Below, in pieces: positions 49,901 to 58,783 of a DNA stretch of 64,000 nt. Numbering within the stretch: the first letter of the stretch is position 1; each line of letters starts with the position of its first letter. This DNA is from Hofstenia miamia (lineage: Eukaryota; Xenacoelomorpha; Acoela): assembly GCA_004352715.1 (NCBI GenBank), contig SCFE01000058.1, forward strand, positions 89,292-153,291, read 5' to 3'. The notes beneath the pieces are model-generated. The model was given only the letters and a program-made list of their open reading frames with translations. It searched no databases and was not told the DNA's origin. A program made the translations under genes and the position numbers.

Positions 49901-50639
49901 GGAAGGCAATCAAATTCAAATGTGGCACTCCAATCAGAGTGTTGTTTATAGAATTTGGTTGTGCTAAATAGTAACACGCTACATGAGGGTGTAATATCAA
50001 ATTATTTCATGACCTTTGCATTTTAATCAAATTACAAGGAGCACAATATATATTTATGTACAAAAGAGTACTATTTAATAAAAAATATTGATTTGCATAA
50101 ATATACTTTTATAGTGAAATTTATTCATTTTTTATGACTTGTTTTAAAAGCTGTCATACTTAAACAAAGGCGTTAGTTAATTGTAATGTGATTAAATATA
50201 TCCCTAATTGGAATTTTTTTAGAATTTCAATAGAGTTTGTATAATACATGTATCTGATTTATGCAATTTAGGAAAATTATTTTTTCATCTTATGCACTTT
50301 ACAGAATGCAAATATTGCAAAAAGTCCAAAATGATTTTACAAGGTCAACTAATTTAAGCTGTAGATCTACTCATAAGTATTTAGAGCACTAAATGTATAC
50401 AATAGAAACTCGCAATTTACTACATAGCATTGTCATTTATAGAAATGTTAGTATTTTTTTAAAGTTATGGGCCGGCTTTAGACACCAACAACATATATTA
50501 ATTTCACAGTTATTTTGTGTTAATTTATTTGTTCTTGTGTATATAGCAAAAGCAATTATTTTCAGATATCTCTTAAATTTTAAGAACATAATGTAGCATC
50601 GCTGGTAGTTGTTACTATTTATTGCTACTTCGTTATTAT

Positions 50640-51047
50640 AAGATAATATTATTGGGTATTGTTCCAACAATTGATTTTCACTTAACAGCGTTGAGGGAGT
50701 TTTTAATTGATTGTTCTGATGGGAGAAAACCACTAGTGTTATCTGAAATGTGGGCAAGTGTCTCATGTTATACAGCTCCAGAAGATAGCGATGGAGATTC
50801 TTTTATTTTTTCTATCATGGTACCGACCTACTTTTTGAGCAATAATAATATTTTCATCATTGCTTTCATGATTATGACTCCCTGACTCTGAAACATAATT
50901 GTTGTAAATCGTTGTTGTAATCTTCCCCTTGCAACCTTTTTTTTTGCACATCCAGTATTTATGACTACTTGTTGTACTCTTTAAGCAATAGAAGTAATTG
51001 TCCTTTAAAATCTTTAGATTTCCCTTATTGCTTTTGACAAACTCCAT
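50640..51047 (-). pseudogene. FLYWCH zinc-finger remnant of a MULE transposase
   Basis: From 51047: MEFVKSNKGNLKILKDNYFY, then YWMCKKKGCKGKITT and GSHNHESND, giving the FLYWCH pattern of two cysteines followed by His-x-His. This finger commonly sits at the N-terminus of Mutator-like transposases. A second piece in a shifted frame (about 50780-50680) reads ETLAHISDNTSGFLPSEQSI, corresponding to the segment that usually follows the finger. The frame is then lost, and no DDE transposase or SWIM finger remains. Probably a decayed, non-autonomous derivative. Confidence 0.75.
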
Positions 51048-51370
51048 TGAAATTCAATAAAAATTCCAATTAGGGATATATTTAATCACATTACAATTAA
51101 CTAACGCCTTTGTTTAAGTATGACAGCTTCTAAAACAAGTCATAAAAAATGAATAAATTTCACTATAAAAGTATATTTATGCAAATCAATATTTTTTATT
51201 AAATAGTACTCTTTTGTACATAAATATATATCATGCTCCTTGTAATTTGATTAAAATGCAAAGGTCATGAAATAATTTGATATTACACCCTCATGTAGCA
51301 TGTTACTATTTAGCACAACCAAATTCTATAAACAACACTCTGATTGGAGTGCCACATTTGAATTTGATTG

Positions 51371-51599
51371 NNNNNNNNNNNNNNNNNNNNNNNNNNNNNN
51401 NNNNNNNNNNNNNNNNNNNNNNNNNNNNNNNNNNNNNNNNNNNNNNNNNNNNNNNNNNNNNNNNNNNNNNNNNNNNNNNNNNNNNNNNNNNNNNNNNNNN
51501 NNNNNNNNNNNNNNNNNNNNNNNNNNNNNNNNNNNNNNNNNNNNNNNNNNNNNNNNNNNNNNNNNNNNNNNNNNNNNNNNNNNNNNNNNNNNNNNNNNN
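51371..51599. other. assembly gap, 229 N
   Basis: Gap within the right inverted arm and minisatellite of the MULE, where inverted low-complexity repeats defeat assembly. Confidence 0.99.
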
Positions 51600-51765
51600 A
51601 TTTTCACTTTTGGTATTTTAATTCTTTGGCATTTTATTTAGATTTGGCATTATATTTCTTTGGGATTTTATTTTTTGGTGTTTTAATTGATTGCTCTTTT
51701 ATGTCATAAGTATTTGGTTATTTATTTCTTTGGCATTTTAATTTTTGGGATTAAATGTAATTACT

Positions 51766-51774
51766 GATCACATA
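51766..51774. repeat. MULE target-site duplication, right copy
   Basis: GATCACATA, partner of 49670-49678. Confidence 0.75.
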
Positions 51775-52185
51775 ATTCATTATAAAATTTTAACCACATT
51801 TTAGGACATAAGAAAATATATACCTTATAAGTATTCTCATTAGAAATAATTTGAATAGGTTTATTTGTAGTTTCTATTGATTTATGACCATTTGCTACCA
51901 TTTCATTGTTTATATATGCTGATATATCTTTGTACTCATAAATACCATCACAAAATGTAGCTTGTGTCTATGTAAGACCCTCATCATGGGAATATTCAAT
52001 TTTGTTGTTCATATACTCCTCAGAAATATTGTACCAAGAGTATGACATATTTTTATTTGATATAGGCAAATATAATGTGGTTGAGTGTGCAATCTTATGG
52101 AATTTACAAACTTTTCTGTGAAATCAGAAAGTTTACCTACAACATTTGCATAATTTGAATTTAGAAATAGAGGAATTTCAGTCAT

Positions 52186-52212
52186 ATCTACTATATAAGA
52201 GATTAGAGAAAA
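52186..52212 (-). promoter_or_regulatory. shared start-proximal motif CTATATAAGAGATTAGA
   Basis: On the plus strand CTATATAAGAGATTAGA (52191-52207), read by the minus-strand gene as TCTAATCTCTTATATAG, five bases before its ATG. It is almost identical at 44327-44343, with shorter versions at 48888-48900 and 49247-49260, all at the same 3-5 base spacing. It could be a TATA-type late promoter or a 3' splice site (CTAAT branch-like word, pyrimidines, AG). Confidence 0.65.
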
Positions 52213-52252
52213 ACTCTAAACTTGTGGTTAACTCTTTTAACATTTAATAAAA

Positions 52253-53600
52253 TTAATTTTGTAATTTATTGTAAAACTTCTTAACATCATCTTTAGTATT
52301 AGCTTTCAATCTTACTAATTCATCAATTAACTGAATAATTTCATTATAAATTTGAGCACTGTCATTTCCAGCATTTTTAGAAGAAATAAGTAATTCCAAG
52401 CAATCCAATAATAGGATCATTGTAGTAGAAAACACCTTGACCCATAATTATCTTTTTACCTTTTTGATTCTTACAATTACCTGTAACTTCAGCAAGTCTT
52501 ACAAGATTCCTAAATACTCTCTTAGACTTTTCAGTGCATATATCTTGTTTTTTATTATATCTCTTTGTTAAAAAATCTATGAAGGATTGATCATGATCAA
52601 TTGGTTGAGAAATAATTGGTTTTCCATAACACATACTGTTTTGATCTACATAGTAAGCTTCCAAAATATATTCTCTATATAATTTATCCATATCTATAAA
52701 TGTAAGTCCAAACATGTTGTCATCAACTTTAAGAGGAAAACACTTCTTTTTCTTAAGAACTCTGTTAACTGGGGGTAGTGTACCTCTATGCTTTGGTCCA
52801 TTTCCTTGGATATTTCCATCCATATATTTATTAGTGTCAACTAATTGAGTATTTGCTTTTATAAATTTTAAAAAATGTCTGTATTTATCTAATTCTTCCC
52901 CATCTTTTAATAAGGCATTATTTTCAATATGTTTAATAACAATTTCATTATATTCACCAATAATTTCATTATAATGTGCTTGTTCATCATCTGTTAACTT
53001 TGTTTTTTGTTTATTTATTTTTTCAACTTCATCAATCTTAACTTTTAGCTCATGATATTTTTTTTCCAATCTTCTATTTCCTTTGGTTAAACTTGTCTTT
53101 ATTTGAATATTATGCCTTAGAATTTCATTTATTTGCTTAATAATTTCATCTTTTTTAGTATTATTAGTTGTTTTCAGTTCATTTGTTAATATTAAGCAAT
53201 ATTTATTTAGAATATCTATATCGAAATTGGTTTCAATTTTTGGAGTCTTTGCTCCTGTTTTTCAAAGAGAATTTTCATCTTCTAACTGTTGTAGATTATT
53301 AAGATTATATGGCTTCCAATCCTCTATTGCATCTTGTAACTGTCTTTGATTTTTTCTCATTTGAACTAATTCATTTGTTTGATCCTTTAGATTTTGTTTA
53401 ATAACATTTGTTTGATATTTATTAGATCTCCTTGATCTGAAATAGTTTTTGTAATAGGTTTGTATGTTTCTTGTACTGAACTTCATTTTGTTGGTTAATG
53501 TAGTCACATTTTTGTTGTAATATCTTTTTTTCTTGCTTACTGACTTCATCTTCAAGATTTACTAGTTTTCTATATTCATCATAATCAATTGTTATATAAT
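52253..53600 (-). pseudogene. Polinton coiled-coil structural-type protein, frameshifted
   Basis: Reads right to left in at least three frames. It starts near 53590 with YDEYRKLVNLEDEVSKQEKK and continues after a shift with KYQTNVIKQNLKDQTNELVQ and WKPYNLNNLQQLEDEN. After a stop near 53262 come heptad-like charged helices (53069-52850). Then comes a globular part with FPLKVDDNMFGLTFIDMDKL, ending near 52440. Another shift near 52430 leads to the C-terminal ELLISSKNAGNDSAQIYNEI and a helix to the stop at 52253. It is about 430 codons in all, mostly coiled coil plus a C-terminal domain. I know similar proteins only as uncharacterised neighbours in Polinton-like loci. It follows the ATPase on the same strand. 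Confidence 0.5.
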
Positions 53601-53695
53601 TAATTTAGAAAATATTTTTGACCCATTGCTCATGTAATACAGGACATGTTGTCCCTTAACTCCTAAAATAAAGGACACTATGCTCTGTGTGTATA

Positions 53696-54286
53696 TTACA
53701 AAGTTTCATTAAAGTACTTGAGTACTGTTTTCTTTTCTTTGCTTACAAATATAAAGTCATAATTAGACAAACTTTCAAGAAGGTCTGGATTAAAGGAATT
53801 ATCCTTAGCAATTGAATTTTTGTCACAATTATCAACAGGAGTGTATAAAACCATGTGTGTAGATTTAGTCCTTATTTTCTTTGGAACATTGTAATAAGAT
53901 TGTGAAATATAGATTCCTGATATGTTATGATTATGACCATCAGTGAAATGATTTACAATTTTATTCTGTGTCATTTCTGGGGCATTTACAAGGTCATCAA
54001 GGATAACTATTTTTCTACCTGTTGTTGAATATTCATTATTGTTTTTTAGACATTCTTCTGGTAATATTTCTAAAACATTGTAGCCTACTTTATCTGATAT
54101 TCTTTTCATTATCTTAATTAGATTTTGTATTTTTTCTTGATGAAAATTTGGAGTATAGATGTATAATTTATCATAATATATAAGAGGTCTTAAAATTATA
54201 GCTATTAATAAATTTTCCACATTCTGATTTTCCACATATAAGCATTCTAAAGTCTTCTGATCAGAAATGTACTGGTGAGTTGTCAT
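53696..54286 (-). pseudogene. FtsK/A32-like packaging ATPase of the Polinton
   Basis: 196-codon frame of a genome-packaging-type ATPase of the HerA/FtsK group found in Polintons and large DNA viruses. It shows DKLYIYTPNF after the first helix, a Walker B-like strand KIVILDDLVNAP (about residues 90-101), GISIYISQS-like sensor strand (read here as GIYISQSYYNVPK), and a C-terminal YDFIFVSK strand. The Walker A region is broken: in this frame residues 20-32 lack Gly-Lys-Thr, while a glycine-lysine signature lies in a neighbouring frame at 54213-54236. Small indels have therefore hit the P-loop. It is divergently arranged with the integrase remnant. Inactive as assembled. Confidence 0.72.
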
Positions 54287-54354
54287 TTTTTACTTTTGAA
54301 GTATCATAATTCACATAATCATACTCAATATTCAGATATACTTAATAAAATATT

Positions 54355-54775
54355 AAATGAATACTATATAGCTCTATAAAAATGACTCCAATTGAAGCTT
54401 CCAAAGAGAAAAATGAAGATGAAGTTTACAAAAATTTGTACAATGATTGTGTTAAGCCCATTATGCTCAAATTCAAATTTAAATTAGGTGATAACATTCG
54501 AATAAGTAAACTTAAAAGGAAGGTTTTTGATAAAGGCTATACACCAAACTAGACTGAAGAAATATTTATTATTAATAAATTAAAATTAACAGACCCTGTA
54601 ACATACACATTGAAGAATTTAGCTAATGAAAAAATGAAAGGATCATTTTATGAAGAAGAATTGAACAAAACTGATCAAGAAATATTTAGAATTGAAAAAG
54701 TGTTGAAGAAGAAGAATGGAATGGCTTTATTAAATAGTCATGATATCATGATAAATTTAATAGTTGGGTAAAGAT
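54355..54775 (+). pseudogene. Polinton integrase, C-terminal part only
   Basis: Retroviral-type integrase tail. From 54381 it reads MTPIEASKEKNEDEVYKNLY, which is the end of the catalytic core in this family, then KLGDNIRISKLKRKVFDKGY, a stop (TAG at 54550-54552), and TDPVTYTLKN, GSFYEEELNKT and RIEKVLKKK, the SH3-like and chromodomain start. The zinc-binding and DDE core are absent: homology begins only a few codons before 54381, and the ATPase promoter side starts at 54286. A deletion or rearrangement has joined them. It is followed in the same direction by the polymerase. Confidence 0.75.
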
Positions 54776-54871
54776 AGAAAATATATAGAAACATTATTTA
54801 TGAATTTTTTCTAGACAAAAAAGACACACTATTTGTGAAAAAATGTTTTTGCAGACCACATATAGAGAGAG

Positions 54872-56760
54872 ATGGCATCAAGAAAAAATATCACTTGTGA
54901 AACTAGTAATTTGACAATTGTTAAGAAAAATTATAATGCACATTTTAAAACTAAAAAACATTTTAAAAATGTAGAAAAGAATCATGATTTTAAAATTAAT
55001 GGATATATTCCAACAGTTAAAATATATAAAAATTATGTTAATGCAATTATTAATTTTAAGGGTACTAAGGTACCTGCCAGTGATGCAATTAACTTTAAGG
55101 CTAGTGACACATTAATTCCATTTATAGATATTAATGCATTGTTTACAGAAACATTAATAAAATATTTTAATATAGTCAACCAACTATTAAAATATAATGT
55201 TTCATTTTATTTAAAATTTACAAAAGGTATTGAAGCTACACTTAAAGATGTAATAGTTCCTTATCAATTTAAAATGAAAAAAATAAAATCTAAGCATGAA
55301 GTAAATAACATTAATATTTCCTCTAAATTACAGGAAATTATTGATGATTTTAAAAATTAGAAGGATCAAACTAGGTATTCATTGGAGTACATAGTATAAA
55401 TATTAAAATGTACAAAATTTCTTGGTGCAGAACACATGTTAAATTACCAATTAAATCTTCTTCAATTTTAAATATTATTAATAATGATGATAGGTGTTTT
55501 TTATGGTCAATAATTGCTGCTCAACATACTAGTTCTAAGAATCAAAATAGAACATGCATTTATGAAAAATATCTAGATAAATACAATTTAATTGGAATAA
55601 CATTTCCAATAACAATAAATGGAATTGAAAAATTTATTAAAGAAAATGTAATAAAAGTTAATGTTTATGAGCTAACAATTTGGGGAGAAAAGGCAACTTT
55701 GTATAATGTATTACCTATTTATTATTCTGATGAAAATGCAATTGATTTGAAGGTATATGAAATTCACTTTGTTCTAATAAAAAACTTGAAATGTATATTA
55801 TACAAGGAGTTAACTAAAGATAAACTATACTTTTGGAAGAAGTGTTTGTGAAAATGTAGAAAAAGTCAAATTTTGAAAATCATATTTGATTATGTAAAAA
55901 TGCAGACACAACACAATTATATTTTCAAAAAGAAGATCAAATTAAATTTAAAAATTATCATTATAAAATAGATGTTCCATTTAGAATTTATGCAGATTTT
56001 GAATGTTATAATGAAAAGGTCAAGAGTAAATGTAATTTACCTGATGTAGATAAAACTACAGTTTTATGTAATAAATTACCTATTGCTTTTGGAATTTATC
56101 TAAAATCAGATATACCTGAATTATGTAAGTCTAAATACATTCATGATTTTGGAGAAGATTGTGTTGAAGTATTTGTTCAAAATATTAAAGAATTAGAAAA
56201 CAAGTTTTTTTTTAAGTTTTAAATGCAACATTTCAATGAAAATTACTAAAGAAGAAAATCACGAATTTCAAAACTCAAATGAACGTTATCTATGTGGATG
56301 CATAAGAGGCTCAAAATGATGATTATGAATTATTTGATTTTAGTAATTTTGATAAGAATCATGAATTATTCAATGAAAGATTTAAAAAAATTCCTGGATA
56401 TTTTAAGATTGAAATGCCTGAAAGTATATATTTAGATCAATTCATTGCTTTGAAGAGTATAATGTATTCATATAAAGTTAATAATAAAAGTAAAAACACT
56501 TTGAAATGAATAACAAAAGTTGAGAAAGAAAATTTAACTTTTGAAGATTATAAATATTGTTTAGAAACAAATAAAATTGGTGTTTGAAACAATTATATGT
56601 TGAGAAATAAAAAACATAATATTAGTTTAATTAATACAGAAAAAACATCATTATCATCATTTGATGATAAAAGGTGTTACTTAAATAATAATGAGAGTTT
56701 TCTATATGGGCTATTTAAAATAATTGTATTAAGACACAATTGGAAATGTTTATAATTTCT
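54872..56760 (+). pseudogene. protein-primed family B DNA polymerase (Polinton), internally deleted
   Basis: Pieces in order. 54872-55360: N-terminal region with a Cys/His finger-like start (CETSNL...HFKTKKHFKN). 55408-55851: the upstream domain common to Polinton polymerases (RCFLWSIIAAQH; later IHFVLIKNL). About 55860-56220: end of that domain and the exonuclease I motif in FRIYADFECYN (about 55977-56010). About 56290-56760: only the extreme C-terminus, with ELFDFSNFDKNHELFN, FIALKSIMYSYK, TFEDYKYC and SSFDDKR. The palm with the polymerase motifs A, B and C should lie between 56220 and 56290 and is missing. Stops of all three kinds and shifts occur. The order and spacing of the surviving pieces leave little doubt about the family. 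Confidence 0.75.
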
Positions 56761-57572
56761 TAAAGAGAACTCCTTTGTTAGGAAATTTGACAGGTTTTAT
56801 GTTTGTTTAAAAAATAGAATTTAAGAAAGAATTGCCTCAAAATGCAGTTGCAAAATTAATAAAATTTATAAAGTGTGTTACAACACAACTTCTGGGATTG
56901 CTTAGCAACCTCAAAGATGTTAAGTCATTGGATACAAAACAGTAGAATTGTGAAAAATGTCTGAATATACATTGTCAGATCAATTTAAGAATGATTTCTT
57001 TGAATTCACAAAAATGATTTTGAATTTTGTATCAACAAAAAATCAGACAAGTTGTATTCAAACCATTCAACCATTTCTTTTTAAATACCACTTAGGAGCT
57101 TATTATGAGCCTCATTTTCATTTAATTCAATCTAAGGACCCAATCTCCANATATTTAGATCAATTCATTGCTTTGAAGAGTATAATGTATTCATATAAAG
57201 TTAATAATAAAAGTAAAAACACTTTGAAATGAATAACAAAAGTTGAGAAAGAAAATTTAACTTTTGAAGATTATAAATATTGTTTAGAAACAAATAAAAT
57301 TGGTGTTTGAAACAATTATATGTTGAGAAATAAAAAACATAACATTAGTTTAATTAATACAGAAAAAACATCATTATCATCATTTGATGATAAAAGGTAT
57401 TACTTAAATAATAATGAGAGTTTTCTATATGGGCTATTGAAAATAATTGTATTAAGACACAATTCAAAATGTTTATAATTTCTTAAAGAGAACTCCTTTG
57501 TTAGGACATTTGACAGGTTTTATGTTTGTTTAAAAAATAGAATTTAAGAAAGAATTGCCTCAAAATGCAGTT
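56428..57572. repeat. interleaved duplicated blocks joined by single Ns
   Basis: 56428-56849 recurs at 57151-57572 after an N at 57150. 57002-57149 recurs at 57574-57721 after an N at 57573. Differences are few. This is the pattern of alternative allele contigs strung together rather than a biological duplication. Confidence 0.9.
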
Positions 57573-57927
57573 NGAATTCACAAAAATGATTTTGAATTTT
57601 GTATCAACAAAAAATCAGACAAGTTGTATTCAAACCATTCAACCATTTCTTTTTAAATACCACTTAGGAGCTTATTATGAGCCTCATTTTCATTTAATTC
57701 AATCTAAGGACCCAATCTCCAAGCTGTTATATAGTGTTAAGGAAAATATGCATCAAAAAAAGTTTGGAGAAATTGTTTTGAACACAAACAATATACAGCA
57801 GTGTGTTGAAACTTTAATTATGTTAGAAAAAGCTAACATTTCTTCACAACAGAAGTTATTAGTTATTTCTTCATATAAAGGACATGTGCTTCAACAATTT
57901 AAGCAGCTATCTAATAAAAGACAGTGA
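56957..57927 (+). CDS. Polinton plus-strand small protein, unrecognised
   Basis: Starts MSEYTLSDQFKNDFFEFTKM at 56957 and ends SNKRQ at 57927. It is interrupted only by the assembly duplication 57150-57573. Ignoring that block the frame stays open for 132 codons, one of the best preserved frames in the element. It is mostly helical-looking, with a Gln- and Ser-rich middle and an amphipathic C-terminal half (CVETLIMLEKANISSQQKLL). It lies downstream of the polymerase on the same strand. No domain recognised. Confidence 0.5.
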
Positions 57928-58239
57928 TATGTAAAATTAAAAGAGCATATTCTATTCTATAGATCACATAGCAACTTCTTAATACAATTTAACAATCTAA
58001 CTTTGCAACATAGCAAAATTGTAACATCAATATTACTGCTGAGTCTTTTTAATGTTAACATGAAGGAAATTACCTGTTATTATTCACAGAAAGGTAATGG
58101 TTAAATTCTTTTACTATTATTTTTATCTATGCATACAATCATACTCAATTAACACCAATTGATGTTAATATTTTAATCTAAATTTAAAAAACAGTGTATG
58201 ATATTAGTCAAAATGTTATTCAATTAATATTGTAAATTT

Positions 58240-58400
58240 ATATAATGGTGTATGGCATAAGCCAGCTTATCCAATCAGATTTTTATTTTGAAATTCTCTT
58301 AAATTTTCAAAATGGCATATGCCATGAGCCAGTTTATCCAATCAGATTGTTATTTTAAAATTCTCCATAGTTTTCAAAGCAGTATCTCTTATAAAAGTTA
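58240..58400 (+). promoter_or_regulatory. duplicated CCAAT block plus TATAAAAG near the Polinton right end
   Basis: Two direct copies of a segment containing CCAGYTTATCCAATCAGATT (about 58270-58290 and 58330-58350) are followed by CTTATAAAAG at about 58388-58397. A CCAAT pair ahead of a TATA box is promoter-like, directed rightward toward the terminal repeat. No gene start was identified after it. Confidence 0.35.
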
Positions 58401-58666
58401 TATTTTAGATATTGATGAAGATTAAAGAGTCTTCAAAAGAATTATATTAGTGTTTTGTAAATTGTACATTTTGTAAATTATAAATCTGAAAATAAAGGGG
58501 CTGCATTTTAAATTATGAAAGTCTGTGAAAATAGAAATATTTGAAAAATATATAAAAAACATAAAATTAGTTTAATCAACACAGAAAAACATCATGTGCA
58601 TGTTAGTTATATTGTTTTAAAGTGGCTGTGAGAAATTCTTGAGGGGATTGCAAACAGCTGCATTGA

Positions 58667-58777
58667 TAAAAAATGTAAAAAATTGATCAAAAACATATTG
58701 GTGCATAGTTTAAAATGGGGTATAATTGAATAATTATTTATATGGGTATGTATGGAACCAGAATGTTTTTAACTACT
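58667..58777. repeat. Polinton right terminal inverted repeat
   Basis: Inverse of 43596-43692, with an 18-base insertion at 58685-58702. It ends ...AACTACT at 58777, followed by CATATT. Confidence 0.88.
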
Positions 58778-58783
58778 CATATT
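58778..58783. repeat. Polinton target-site duplication, right copy (CATATT)
   Basis: Exact match to 43590-43595. Confidence 0.85.

Larger units (their letters stand above)
49679..51765. mobile_element. Mutator-like (foldback-type) element nested in the Polinton
   Basis: 2,087 bp including a 229-N gap. The outer ends are arrays of a 16-bp unit (AAAGAATTAAAATACC-like), about 13 units at the left (49690-49900) and the inverse at the right (51600-51760). Inside these, 49908-50220 and 51059-51370 are near-perfect inverted repeats of about 310 bp. The 840-bp centre carries a FLYWCH finger and a short continuation typical of the N-terminal region of MULE transposases; the catalytic domain is missing. 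Long inverted arms, terminal minisatellites and a 9-bp duplication together fit a MULE or foldback element. Confidence 0.75.
49320..52185 (-). pseudogene. Polinton structural-type gene, split by a MULE insertion
   Basis: The 5' part is 52185-51775: MTEIPLFLNSNYANVV, then, after a shift, a SYSWYNISEEY segment, a FCDGIYEYKDISAYINNEM segment, and decay toward the insertion. The 3' part is 49669-49320: LLGFVNDF, then HIPNITKEIDDILIHCFLIS, SSYPFTKQLL, and a final strand in another frame. The two parts are collinear with an uncharacterised beta-rich protein I know from Polinton-like loci; a minor-capsid role is inference. The start follows the shared CTTATATAG motif by five bases. Breaks are two or more shifts, several stops, and a 2.1 kb transposon flanked by GATCACATG/GATCACATA. 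Confidence 0.6.
43596..58777. mobile_element. Polinton/Maverick (adintovirus-type) element, complete boundaries, degenerate genes
   Basis: 15,182 bp as assembled, including nested insertions, duplicated blocks and a gap. It begins AGTACTTAAAAACAG and ends GTTTTTAACTACT, the AG...CT rule, with CATATT on both sides. Terminal inverted repeats are listed separately. Gene content fits a protein-primed virus-like transposon: C-terminal part of a retroviral-type integrase and a type B DNA polymerase on the plus strand, and an FtsK/A32-like ATPase with structural-type genes on the minus strand, the two groups diverging near 54.3 kb. Every gene has stops, shifts or deletions. The cysteine protease and a clear major capsid gene were not recognised. 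Confidence 0.88.

Noticed and set aside
51277-51709. ORFs across the 229-N gap
   Set aside because: Mostly N; the rest is minisatellite or inverted arm.
56220-57350. Repeated in-frame TGA codons in the polymerase C-terminus, suggesting recoded stops
   Set aside because: TAA and TAG stops and frameshifts are also present in the same gene and in its neighbours, and SRPRB uses the standard code. Pseudogene decay explains it.
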